From contig NZ_BNBI01000003.1 in assembly GCF_014655295.1 (NCBI RefSeq), forward strand, positions 248,001 to 312,000: a stretch of DNA of 64,000 nt, given 5' to 3'. The notes below the pieces were generated by a model. It was not told the DNA's origin. It searched no databases and saw only the letters and a list, made by a program, of their open reading frames with translations. Position numbers and translations under genes: made by a program. Source of the DNA: Streptomyces fumanus (GTDB lineage Bacteria; Actinomycetota; Actinomycetes; Streptomycetales; Streptomycetaceae). Shown one piece after another: positions 43,272-51,552 of the stretch (position 1 is the stretch's first letter; the number at the start of each line of letters is the position of its first letter).

Positions 43272-44587
43272 ACCGATTCCACTCGCAGATGCGTCTGCTC
43301 CTTGATGGCACCGATGACGAACGGCTGAAGGATCCGAACCGCCGTCGCAATGTTTGGAATACCACGACTCCGGTACTCGCGCGACAACGCGTCGGGCGGT
43401 ATACCCCATATACTGCACAGTAGGATCTTACTGGCCTCTTTGGAGAGCACGCTCGGGTCCTTCTGGCGCACACTCCCCTGGCTCCTGCCGCTGAATTCGT
43501 TCATCTGGCGCAGGTGCCAGGCAACGGTCTCGATATCCGAAGATTTCTCCGAGCTCAGCAGTAACTCTACTTCGAACGGATCGCTCAGATCGGGCATCGG
43601 GCAAATGAAGTCGTACAGCCAGCTTTTTCCCTCACTTGCCCCCGAATCTGGGAATCCAGTCACACCGATTCGCTTGGCCAGGCAGTCCGAGAAACTGTGC
43701 GTAAGCATCTCGCTCGAACCCCCATGGTCACGTCGGTAGGTCTCCTCCAGGTACCGCTCCCAGACCCGCGCGTAGTGGGGATTGAAGATCTGCTGGTACG
43801 CGAGACGCTGACTCAGCGGCGGGTCCCCGGTCATTCCGACGAAGTGGTTGCTCCAGGAGCGAAGGAACAACGTCTTCCAGCCAGAGCCCCGCGCTCCCGT
43901 CACCCGTCCGACGGCTCCGGTGGCTTCGGCGGTGACCAGGCGATGCGCTAGCTCCACGGCAGCAAGACAGTCCCTGCGCTTCTGATCGAAAACGTGCGGA
44001 TCTTCAGCCGTGCGTCGCTCGTACCATTCCGCCAGCTCGGGCCAGCCGGCCCGCAAGAGCTCAAGGACACGAGCCTGCGTTCGAGAAGCGTAGTACTCGG
44101 AACGAAGGACCGAGATGATGTCGCCGATGTCCGTCTCCCGCACGACTCCAGTTGTGCTGGCGACCTGTACCGCGGTGTACAGGTTCACGAGAGGAACGCT
44201 CAGGCTCGAGTACGGCGCTTCTTCTTCGTGGGCCACTGCCACCGCATCGTCGCCGTCGAACACACCGGAAAGATAGAGATCGTAGACGGCTCCGATGCCT
44301 CGCATCCCGAAGGCGCTCAGTTCCAAAGCTCGTAGAGCACCGATACTCGCCGCGCCGATCACGGTCACGCCTCGGTCCAGTGCGTATAAGTATTCTTTGT
44401 GTCGTAGGCCCAACTTGTGGTGGTAGAACCCGTCGACGACAACCGCCACATCTCCGGATTCGATGCTTGCCGAGAAAAAGTCTCCGTGGGCAACGGGTGG
44501 GTGTATCACCACGTCTGGACAGTGTCGAAGTATCTCGTCTCTCGGACACGTAGGGCCAACGTAGACATGAATCTTGCCGTCTGCCAT
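43268..44587 (-). CDS. TfuA-domain protein, partner of YcaO in thioamidation
   Basis: A 439-residue protein. The TfuA core fills residues about 5-130: HVYVGPT, PPVAHGDFF, VVVDGFYHHKLGLRHKEYLYAL, GVTVIGAASIGALRALEL and GMRGIGAVYDLY. The C-terminal 300 residues are helical and not recognised. In thioamide RiPPs and in methyl-CoM reductase maturation, TfuA is thought to help deliver sulfur to YcaO. It is the first gene of the operon and its stop overlaps the YcaO start. A TTA codon is in frame at residue 342. AAAGAG lies about 9 bases before the ATG. Confidence 0.88.
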   Translation of the reverse strand: MADGKIHVYVGPTCPRDEILRHCPDVVIHPPVAHGDFFSASIESGDVAVVVDGFYHHKLGLRHKEYLYALDRGVTVIGAASIGALRALELSAFGMRGIGAVYDLYLSGVFDGDDAVAVAHEEEAPYSSLSVPLVNLYTAVQVASTTGVVRETDIGDIISVLRSEYYASRTQARVLELLRAGWPELAEWYERRTAEDPHVFDQKRRDCLAAVELAHRLVTAEATGAVGRVTGARGSGWKTLFLRSWSNHFVGMTGDPPLSQRLAYQQIFNPHYARVWERYLEETYRRDHGGSSEMLTHSFSDCLAKRIGVTGFPDSGASEGKSWLYDFICPMPDLSDPFEVELLLSSEKSSDIETVAWHLRQMNEFSGRSQGSVRQKDPSVLSKEASKILLCSIWGIPPDALSREYRSRGIPNIATAVRILQPFVIGAIKEQTHLRVESV

Positions 44588-44640
44588 CGGTCATCACTCT
44601 TTCAGCGTTACGCCGAGGCACCAGCCCTTATTGCTGACTG

Positions 44641-44671
44641 CTACCGTGAGAAAGGGCGAGGCTTACGGTAG
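44641..44671 (-). promoter_or_regulatory. Inverted repeat upstream of the RiPP operon
   Basis: CTACCGT (44641-44647) and ACGGTAG (44665-44671) are perfect 7-bp inverted repeats separated by 17 bases, 54-84 bases before the TfuA start. They could be an operator for a dimeric regulator or a leader hairpin. No convincing -35/-10 pair could be assigned around it. Confidence 0.4.
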
Positions 44672-45052
44672 AGAGTTTAACGAAAGCGGAACGAGAGAGT
44701 CTGCTCAAGATTGCGCGGTCCGTGCCCGATGTTGCGGTGCACCCCACGGCATCGGGGACAGCGCCTTCCCCCTACGGGCAGGAATCGCACTTCCGACGCT
44801 TCCTGCCGAGCCTCCTACGTGTCGCCGTCCCCGAGTCACAGCAGGTCAGGCCCCATCCGAGGTATGGCAGCGTCTGCCGGCGAGTCCGGGAGTCAGAGGC
44901 GAACGTTTCTGTGACTGGGCCCACCGCGGCATCAACAGGCCCGACGAGATCGCCTTTTGCCTTGCCTGCGCTCCACTGGGGTGCGGCCTGGACCAGTACG
45001 GGTCCGCCGCTGCGTGGGCTGTTTCCTCGCGGTGATCCCCGTGCAGAAGACA

Positions 45053-45081
45053 TCCCCGCCCCCAGGCCATGGGGGCGGGGA
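45053..45081 (-). terminator. Strong GC hairpin downstream of the HAD-amidase-MFS operon
   Basis: TCCCCGCCCCC and GGGGGCGGGGA form a perfect 11-bp stem with a 7-base loop (AGGCCAT). It is about 300 bases after the HAD stop codon on the minus strand. It has the shape of a streptomycete stem-only terminator and would separate that operon from the RiPP operon. Confidence 0.65.
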
Positions 45082-45378
45082 GGCCGAGACGCACCGGACC
45101 ATGTCGCGGACCAGTTCGCCCTCGGCGGCGAAGAGATGTGCTCATGCGGGGATACGGGTCGCTCGGCAGCGTTTCCGGTCCACGGTCCAGGACTCGGGGG
45201 TGAGGCTTGCGGTCGACCAGGGCGTGGCCGCGAGTGGCGGCCCGGGCGGCGAGGACGCCGATCTGGGGGCCGCCGGGATGTCACCCGGACGAAGCGGGCT
45301 CCGGTCCGCGGGAACAGTCCTCCCAGTACTGTCCAAGCCCCGCTACACTCCTCACCGCCCAGGACTCCGGCTGGACCA

Positions 45379-46020
45379 TTACGCGGGGAACATCAGCGGC
45401 CAACTCACCTCGGTGAGGTCTGTCACCGTGTAATCGGCATGCAGCAGGGCCTGGGGCGGTTGAGAGGTAGCCACGCCGATGCAGCGTGCGCCGGCAGCTT
45501 TGGCCGCGGTAACTCCGGCCGGCGAGTCCTCGAATACGACCGCCTGGCTGGGTGGAACGTCCAACCGCCGACTGGCGGAGAGGTAGCCTTCCGGGTGCGG
45601 TTTGCCATGCCGCACATCCTCCGCTGCCACGATGAGTTCGAACATGTCGTGCATCGCCAGTTGGTGCAGGGTCGGCTCGATGTCCCGGCGACGCCCAGAA
45701 GAGACGACGGCCATCCGAACTCCTTCGCTGTGCAGGAGTCGGACCAGTTCCACGGCGCCTGGAACTGGGGCGATCGGTGGAAGGGCCGGGGAGGAGTAGT
45801 AACTCACGGCCTCGGCATACAGTTCCTCCACTGTCCCGCCCGGGAACAGGTGGAGATGTTCACCCAGGACCTCCTGACCTCTCCTACCGGAAAAGGTGAG
45901 GAGCAGCGACTCGTCGTAAGGGACGCCATGCGCCTCGAACAGCAGGGTCCAGGCTGCGCGGCTACGTGCCTCGGTGTCCACCAAGGTTCCGTCCATGTCA
46001 AACAGGGCCGCGTGCGTCAT
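45379..46020 (-). CDS. HAD-superfamily hydrolase (beta-phosphoglucomutase-like subfamily)
   Basis: A 213-residue protein. ALFDMDGTLVDTE at residues 5-17 gives the nucleophile Asp8 and acid/base Asp10. AVVSSG is motif II, the Lys in RHGKPHPEGY motif III, and VFEDSPAGVTAAKAAG motif IV. The alpha-helical cap is of the C1 type. The enzyme is a cytoplasmic phosphatase or phosphomutase of unknown substrate. Its ATG overlaps the amidase stop (ATGA), so it is translated with the amidase. Confidence 0.87.
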   Translation of the reverse strand: MTHAALFDMDGTLVDTEARSRAAWTLLFEAHGVPYDESLLLTFSGRRGQEVLGEHLHLFPGGTVEELYAEAVSYYSSPALPPIAPVPGAVELVRLLHSEGVRMAVVSSGRRRDIEPTLHQLAMHDMFELIVAAEDVRHGKPHPEGYLSASRRLDVPPSQAVVFEDSPAGVTAAKAAGARCIGVATSQPPQALLHADYTVTDLTEVSWPLMFPA

Positions 46021-47501
46021 GACTGCGCCTCCTCGCCCCGGAGGCCGTCGAGAGCGAGATATTCATCGTGCCACGGGCGCTGCCGCTCAAAGGCCGCGCA
46101 AGCGGCGATGACGTCCACATCATGAAATCTCGGACCGACGATCTGCAGGCCGACCGGTACGCCGTTCCCGGAACGTCCGGCCGGGACGCTGGCGGCAGGG
46201 CTTCCTATCAGGTTGAACGGAACCGTGAGTGACCAGCCAACCACAGGGTCGACGGGCTGCCCGGCAACCTCTCGTGGCCCAACAGTAGTCCGGTTGCTCG
46301 CATTGGGTATTCCTGTCACGCCGTTCACCGGGCTGACGACGAGGTCGTAACTCTCGAACAAGTCTGTGAAGGCATCGAGGACTTGAGTGCGCATAATCTC
46401 TGTCATGCGGAGATCGAGGGCGGACAGTTTTCCTCCCGCCATCACACTCTCAATGTATCCGTCGTCCACCACCCCACGAAAGTCATCAACCATGTTCGTG
46501 CCCTGGCGGCGGGAGAACTCCGCGGACTCCGCATGACACACGGACAGGAACCTGCGCCACATCGCTGTGATCTCTCCGTGCGGGACCGGGAGCTGAAAGT
46601 CCGCCTCGACGACCTTGGCCCCTGCTTCGGCCAGCGCCGGAAGGGCGGCCCTGGCGACGCGCTCCACTTCGGGCTCGACGGGATACCCGCCCAGGTCGGG
46701 CACGTAGGCAATGCGCTTGCCGCTCAACGAGCGTGTCAACCCGCCGGTGAGTTCGTCCTGAGGCGTGAAGGAGTACGGGTCGCGTGGGTCGCCGCCTGAC
46801 ATGGCGTCCAGTGCCACGGCGCAGTCCGCCACGGAACGGCTCAGGACTCCGTGGCACACCTGAGGGCTGTACCTGCGGAAGGCGTTGGGCCGCGCCGGCA
46901 CCGCGACCCTTCCGAACGTCGTCATCATGGTGAACACACCACAGAAGGCCGCGGGGATGCGAAGTGAACCACCTCCGTCCGAACCGTGGGCGAGCGGTAC
47001 GAGCCCCTCGGCGACGGCAGCCGCGCTGCCTCCCGACGAACCGCCCGCGTTCATCGCCAGGTTGAAAGGCGTGGATGTCGGTCCGAACAACGTGTTGTCA
47101 GTGACGGCCTTGTAGCCGAACTCAGAGGTATTCGTCTTGCCGACCACGATCGCCCCGGCCCGCTGAAGCCGGGCGACACTCAGAACGGTGTCCTTCGCGA
47201 TCCGGTCAGCGAAGACGCGGGAGCCGCGGGTGACCGGGATGCCGGCTACCGCATCGAGGTCCTTGACCCCGATGGGCACACCGTGGAGCGGGCCCGTGGT
47301 CTCACCGGCGAGAACAGCGCGTTCTGCCCGCTCAGCCGCCTCCAGCGCCTGGCCGGCGCAGACGGTCACGAAAGCGTTGACCGATTTGTTGCGCTGCTCG
47401 ATGCGATCAAGTGAGTCACGGACCAACTCGACAGGAGAGAGTTCGCGAGCGCGGACCAGGCGGGCCATCTCTATCGCTGACAAGTTAGCGATCTCTTGCA
47501 T
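46017..47501 (-). CDS. Amidase signature family enzyme
   Basis: A 494-residue protein. The start at 47501 has AAGGA about 6 bases upstream; the frame continues upstream but would run into the MFS gene. The catalytic triad is Lys80 (GVKDLD), Ser155 (GGSSGGS) and nucleophile Ser179 (GSDGGGSLRIPAA). Such enzymes hydrolyse amides, and some act on acylated amino acids or peptides. It begins 10 bases after the MFS stop and overlaps the HAD gene. A role in removing an acyl or pro-drug group from the lipopeptide is possible but unproven. Confidence 0.88.
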   Translation of the reverse strand: MQEIANLSAIEMARLVRARELSPVELVRDSLDRIEQRNKSVNAFVTVCAGQALEAAERAERAVLAGETTGPLHGVPIGVKDLDAVAGIPVTRGSRVFADRIAKDTVLSVARLQRAGAIVVGKTNTSEFGYKAVTDNTLFGPTSTPFNLAMNAGGSSGGSAAAVAEGLVPLAHGSDGGGSLRIPAAFCGVFTMMTTFGRVAVPARPNAFRRYSPQVCHGVLSRSVADCAVALDAMSGGDPRDPYSFTPQDELTGGLTRSLSGKRIAYVPDLGGYPVEPEVERVARAALPALAEAGAKVVEADFQLPVPHGEITAMWRRFLSVCHAESAEFSRRQGTNMVDDFRGVVDDGYIESVMAGGKLSALDLRMTEIMRTQVLDAFTDLFESYDLVVSPVNGVTGIPNASNRTTVGPREVAGQPVDPVVGWSLTVPFNLIGSPAASVPAGRSGNGVPVGLQIVGPRFHDVDVIAACAAFERQRPWHDEYLALDGLRGEEAQS

Positions 47502-47511
47502 GCTCTTCCTT

Positions 47512-48744
47512 TCACGGATGAGGACTGAGGAGGCTGGCCGCTTGGCTGGTGCGCCGGATGGCGAGGGCCGCGCCGAAGCAGGCGGCGCACAGCGATGCCA
47601 GAGTGAGAGCGATTGTCGCTGGTTGCCCTGGCTGCACGGCCACTCCAACGACGGCCGGAACTGCCGTATTTCCTGCCGTACAGGCAAGCATGAAGACGGA
47701 ATTGGCGCGTTGCGGTACCGTGGTGATTCGAGTCAGCCAGGCGATTACTGTCGGAAATACGGGCCCAATGACCAGACCCGTGAGCGCATATGGCAAGAAT
47801 CCTAGGCTCGGGACCGCTGCCATGGCAAGGAATACGAGGGCAGCTCCAAGATAGCACGGGAGTGTGTTCTGCGGAGCGCATCTGCGCGTCAGACTTGGCA
47901 GCACGAAGCGCCCGACGGTCATACCTGCCCAGAAACCCGAAGCGCCCAAAGCTGCATCCGATGGGCTCCAGCCCGACCAGTTCAACTGCGTCGTTACCCA
48001 GGCTCCGATGCTGGTCTCCAACCCGGCGTAGAGAAAACCTAGGAACAGGAATGTGGCGATGAGCGGGAATCCGAGGCCCAGACGTTTCTTCGCTCCTCCG
48101 TCAACCGCATGAGAGCGTGAAGTCGGCATCTCCAAAGCAGTGGCACAACGCAGCACTGATATGCAGGGCAGCGTCAGTAGCGCGGCGGACAGTGGAAGGG
48201 CTTGGATGTTCCACCTGCCGATTCCTCCGGCGATCAGCGGTCCACAGATCGTTCCCACTCCGAACACGGCGTTGAGGCGGCTCACCGCCACGACGCTTTC
48301 TGATCCGAACCCGCGGGCGAACGCGGTATTCAGCGACAAGGCCAAGCCGCCGTACCCGCATCCCGTGACGGCGGCGAAAGCGGAGAACGTCTCCCAAGAG
48401 GAGCTGAGAGCCATACCCGCTGCTCCACAGACGAAGCACAGCAACATCGCCGCAATGGCTCTGCGCGGGGCGAGTCTCCTTCCTGTCGCACCCAGGAACA
48501 TGGTTGCCGCTAGGGCGCCGCCGTTGTACCAGGTGACGATGCGGCTCCCGTTGCCCTGGAGGTGAAAGCGCTCCTGCAGGAAAGGAAGAGAAGCTCCGAA
48601 GGACGCAGTCATGACCCCTAGGACGAGACACAGTGCGTATGCACCAAGAGCAGCACCCGGCGCAATGTGCGGATGGGCCACGGCTTCCGTCGACAGGCTG
48701 TCGCCCTGGTCATCTGCCGTGAACTCACGGCAATCCTTCGGCAT
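47512..48744 (-). CDS. MFS transporter (FucP/YbjJ-like)
   Basis: A 410-residue membrane protein from the ATG at 48744; the frame is open to 48789 and neither start has a strong ribosome site. About 12 helices are visible (ALGAYALCLVLGVMTASFGASLPFL; GCGYGGLALSLN; LTGLVIGPVFPTVIAWLT). The conserved GP in the fifth and eleventh helices and the lack of a long central loop fit the sugar/YbjJ-like branch. It probably exports a product or takes up the amidase substrate. It forms an operon with amidase and HAD. Confidence 0.75.
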   Translation of the reverse strand: MPKDCREFTADDQGDSLSTEAVAHPHIAPGAALGAYALCLVLGVMTASFGASLPFLQERFHLQGNGSRIVTWYNGGALAATMFLGATGRRLAPRRAIAAMLLCFVCGAAGMALSSSWETFSAFAAVTGCGYGGLALSLNTAFARGFGSESVVAVSRLNAVFGVGTICGPLIAGGIGRWNIQALPLSAALLTLPCISVLRCATALEMPTSRSHAVDGGAKKRLGLGFPLIATFLFLGFLYAGLETSIGAWVTTQLNWSGWSPSDAALGASGFWAGMTVGRFVLPSLTRRCAPQNTLPCYLGAALVFLAMAAVPSLGFLPYALTGLVIGPVFPTVIAWLTRITTVPQRANSVFMLACTAGNTAVPAVVGVAVQPGQPATIALTLASLCAACFGAALAIRRTSQAASLLSPHP

Positions 48745-49104
48745 GACCCCTAGGACCGATCTAAGGGCAACGGCCGTCGCCGCAGCCATGACGGCCGTGC
48801 GGCGTCAGCACAATAGGAATGCTCTGATCTGTACCTGGCAGGGCGTATGTCCTCTGTGAATAGGTCCCCATACATGGCTCTCCCCGTCCTCGCACCCGGA
48901 TCACGCCTGACCCCTTGCTTCGGCCTCCGCAAGGCAACGGTAGGGCTGGGCCTGATGGCACAGTTGACCAAGGTTGCCGAGCACGAGCCGATTATTGCTT
49001 CCGCGTCCTCGATGTCACTCAAGGAAGCGGCGGGGTCGATAGCGCTGCTTTACGGTTCTGCGGTTCGGCGTCGTGTAATGCGGACTGCCCAGGTGCGGGC
49101 CGCG
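48745..49104. other. Intergenic region between LAL regulator and MFS gene
   Basis: About 360 bases, both flanking genes on the minus strand. No gene is supported. The promoter of the MFS-amidase-HAD operon should lie here, but no -35/-10 pair stood out. The sequence GTATG...CATAC (about 48842-48872) is a weak inverted repeat. Confidence 0.4.
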
Positions 49105-51534
49105 TCAGGCGATCGACGCCGTGGCGATCTGTCGTTCGGCGGCCCACGCGGCGATATGGGCGCGGGAGCGCAGACCGAGCGCGATCCGGATGTGGCGGAG
49201 ATGCGTTTCCACCGTGCGTTCCGACACATACATCCGAGCCGCTACCTGGCGGTTGCTCAGCCCCTGAGCCACCAAGGTGACCACGTCCTGCTCCCGCCGG
49301 CTCAGCGGGGTGTCCAGCGCAGTCTCGGTGGCCGCACCGCTGCTTTCAGATCCCATCGCGATCGACAGGACGTGCCGGTGCCGCATCATCTTTCCCTCGG
49401 TGATCGCCGCGTCGACCCGACTGGTCGTCAGCGCCTTCAGCGCCGCGGCACGGGCAGTCCGAATGCGATCCCGCCACCAGTTCCCGCCCCACGTGGTGCC
49501 GCCGCCGATCGTCGTGGCAGCCTCGATGAGCTGAAGCGCCTTCTCGAACTCGTGGGCACGTGCGGCGGTGACCCCCAACCCCTCAATGGCCACGACGGCC
49601 TCGCGCGGCTGGTCGGCGCAACTGCGCAACGACTCGACGAAATACGCTTCCGCCGCTGACAGGTCACCCTGTTCCAGAGCAAGCATGCCGGCCGTCTCCA
49701 GGGCCATCCGCAGTTGCCGTGGCGGTATCCGGGTTCGCAGCAGCGGCAGTACCCCGGTGATCGCCTTCTCGGCGGACCTCAGATCGCCGTCCTGGAGCTG
49801 GTACCGGGCGAGTCCGCTCCGGCACAGGGCGGTCAGCGTCCCATCGTGCAGGTGGTGACTGATTTCGAGGCACTCCGTCAAATCCGCCACCGCGTCGTCC
49901 CGCTCGCTCACCATCGCGCGCAGGGCGCTCCGCTGGAGCAGCAGCCGTCCGAGGACCGGCGGACGGTCGTACCCGCGCTCCACCTCCACCGCCCGCCCGG
50001 CGTGGCGGAGGGCCGTGCCGAGGTCGCCTCTCCACGCCGCGAAAGCCGCCATTGCCTCCAGCGCGATGCTGCTGTACCGGGACACTTCCGGCGTTCGGTT
50101 CACCACGCTCGACACCAGTTGTACGGCGTTCTCCGACGGCCCGCGGCTCAGTTCGACCGCGGCGAGCGCGCCGGCCAGGAGCTGTCGCCGTTCGTCGGTG
50201 TCGTCGTCCGGCTGACGAAGCAGGTGCTCGAGATTGCCGCGCTCCTCGGTCAGTCGCCGCAGCTTGGAAGGGTGCACGACGGCCTGCTCCTGCAAGGGGG
50301 CGGATAGCGTTGTCAGCCAGGCCGTCATTCGTTCGTACGCCTCGGTGTCCTCCTTCTCGGCGATCAGCCGCTCGTGCCCGTGGTGCCGTAAGCACTCCAA
50401 CAACCGGAAGCGGGCGGGGCCGTTCTGTTCCGGGCACGGGACGATGAGGGACTTCGTGCTGAGAGCGACCAGCAGATCGGGCACGTCCGATACCTCGTCG
50501 GCGCGGTCGACCAGCGCGGCGGCTCCGTCCGCTCCGAACCCGCCGGGCAGCACCGACAGTTTGCGGAACAGGGACTGCTCGGGTGGGCTCAGCAGGTCGT
50601 AACCCCAATCGAGTGCTGCCCTGAGGCTCTGGTGCCGGTCATCGGCCAGGCGCCACCCGCTCGTCAGCAGCGACAGGGGGTCGTCCAGCCTCGCCACGAT
50701 CTCGGAGAGCGGCAAGGCCCCTGTGAGCCGTGCGGCCATCTCTATGGGGAGCGGGAGGCCGTCCAGCCGCCGGCAGATCTCGCCGATCTGGGCCGCGTTG
50801 GCTTCCGTCAGTTGGAAGCCCGGTGCCACGGCGCGCGCCCGGTCCAGGAAGAGGCGGACCGCGTCCGAGCGCAGGCACCTTGCCAGTGCCGCGTGGTCGT
50901 CGTCCTGGGGTGTGGCCAGTGCGGTCACCGAGAAGACGGCCTCGCCCGGGAGGCGCAATGGCTCACGACTGGTGACGAGGACTTTGAGGTGGCCGAGGCG
51001 GGGCAGCAGATGGCCCAGGAGCAGACCGCACTCGTCGAGGATGTGCTCGCAGTCGTCGAGGACCAGCAGGTGGCTCGAGCTGCCCCGGCCCGAGCCGTGC
51101 TGTGCCGTGGCGGAGGTCAGGCCGTCGAGAGCTCTCATGACGCGTTGCCGAAGCTCGATGGCGTCGGTGACCTGCCCAAGCCGCACCACGGCGGCCTCGT
51201 ACCGTCGGCCGCGTCGTGCCCGACCCGCGATCTCCAGCGCCAGCCGGGACTTTCCCACTCCGGCCGGCCCGGTCAGGGTCACCAACAGCGCGTGGTGCAG
51301 CAGTCGGCCTACCTCGACCGTCTCGTCCGCGCGGCCCAGAAAACTGCTCAGTTGTATCAGCGGCGCTCCCCCGTCCGGGGCGTTCAGTCCGCTGGACTTC
51401 CGTCTCTGCCGGTAAGAGCGCTGTCGACATGCGTTGGAGCAGTACCGGATGCGAGAACGAGGCGCTTTCGGGGTTCTGCTCTCTCGAAGGGGAGCACTGC
51501 ACATCTCACACGTGTTCACGCTATGAGGAGCCAC
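49105..51534 (-). CDS. LAL-type LuxR regulator with N-terminal zinc-ribbon-like motif
   Basis: An 809-residue protein. The GTG start has GGAAGG 8 bases upstream. The N-terminus holds Cys9, Cys12, Cys32 and Cys36 (CEMC...YCSNAC), a probable zinc site. Residues about 60-330 are an NB-ARC/AAA-type ATPase with Walker A GPAGVGKS (89-96) and LVLDDCEHIL as Walker B. TPR-like helices follow. Residues about 740-800 are the LuxR helix-turn-helix (LSRREQDVVTLVAQGLSNRQVAARMYVSERTVETHL). A TTA codon is in frame at residue 382. It follows the condensation gene by 18 bases and is probably the NRPS pathway regulator. Confidence 0.88.
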   Translation of the reverse strand: MAPHSVNTCEMCSAPLRESRTPKAPRSRIRYCSNACRQRSYRQRRKSSGLNAPDGGAPLIQLSSFLGRADETVEVGRLLHHALLVTLTGPAGVGKSRLALEIAGRARRGRRYEAAVVRLGQVTDAIELRQRVMRALDGLTSATAQHGSGRGSSSHLLVLDDCEHILDECGLLLGHLLPRLGHLKVLVTSREPLRLPGEAVFSVTALATPQDDDHAALARCLRSDAVRLFLDRARAVAPGFQLTEANAAQIGEICRRLDGLPLPIEMAARLTGALPLSEIVARLDDPLSLLTSGWRLADDRHQSLRAALDWGYDLLSPPEQSLFRKLSVLPGGFGADGAAALVDRADEVSDVPDLLVALSTKSLIVPCPEQNGPARFRLLECLRHHGHERLIAEKEDTEAYERMTAWLTTLSAPLQEQAVVHPSKLRRLTEERGNLEHLLRQPDDDTDERRQLLAGALAAVELSRGPSENAVQLVSSVVNRTPEVSRYSSIALEAMAAFAAWRGDLGTALRHAGRAVEVERGYDRPPVLGRLLLQRSALRAMVSERDDAVADLTECLEISHHLHDGTLTALCRSGLARYQLQDGDLRSAEKAITGVLPLLRTRIPPRQLRMALETAGMLALEQGDLSAAEAYFVESLRSCADQPREAVVAIEGLGVTAARAHEFEKALQLIEAATTIGGGTTWGGNWWRDRIRTARAAALKALTTSRVDAAITEGKMMRHRHVLSIAMGSESSGAATETALDTPLSRREQDVVTLVAQGLSNRQVAARMYVSERTVETHLRHIRIALGLRSRAHIAAWAAERQIATASIA

Positions 51535-51552
51535 TTCGACTGCCTTCCGGGA

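Larger units (their letters stand above)
44588..45378. other. 791-base region without a supported gene between two minus-strand operons
   Basis: It holds the upstream region of the RiPP operon at its left end, a strong hairpin at 45053-45081, and in between several overlapping open frames with no recognisable domain. The plus-strand frame 44574-45035 ends in a Cys-rich stretch (FCLACAPLGCGLDQ) but lacks a ribosome site and known homology. It may be debris of an older gene. Confidence 0.45.

Noticed and set aside
43272..43418. N-terminal extension of the YcaO protein
   Set aside because: It would overlap the TfuA gene by 150 bases; the ATGA junction at 43268-43271 is the natural coupled start.
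44574..45035. Plus-strand open frame of 153 codons with a Cys-rich end (FCLACAPLGCGLDQ) upstream of the RiPP operon
   Set aside because: It begins inside the TfuA gene, has no ribosome site, and no domain is recognisable. Kept only as possible gene debris.
45025..45085. CRISPR-like look of the GTTTCCTCGCGGTGATCCCC stretch next to the hairpin
   Set aside because: The element occurs once; there are no regularly spaced copies and no cas genes in the window.
46017..48744. Amidase, HAD and MFS genes as part of the RiPP operon
   Set aside because: They share the strand but are separated from it by 0.8 kb and a strong hairpin at 45053-45081; membership in either pathway is unproven.
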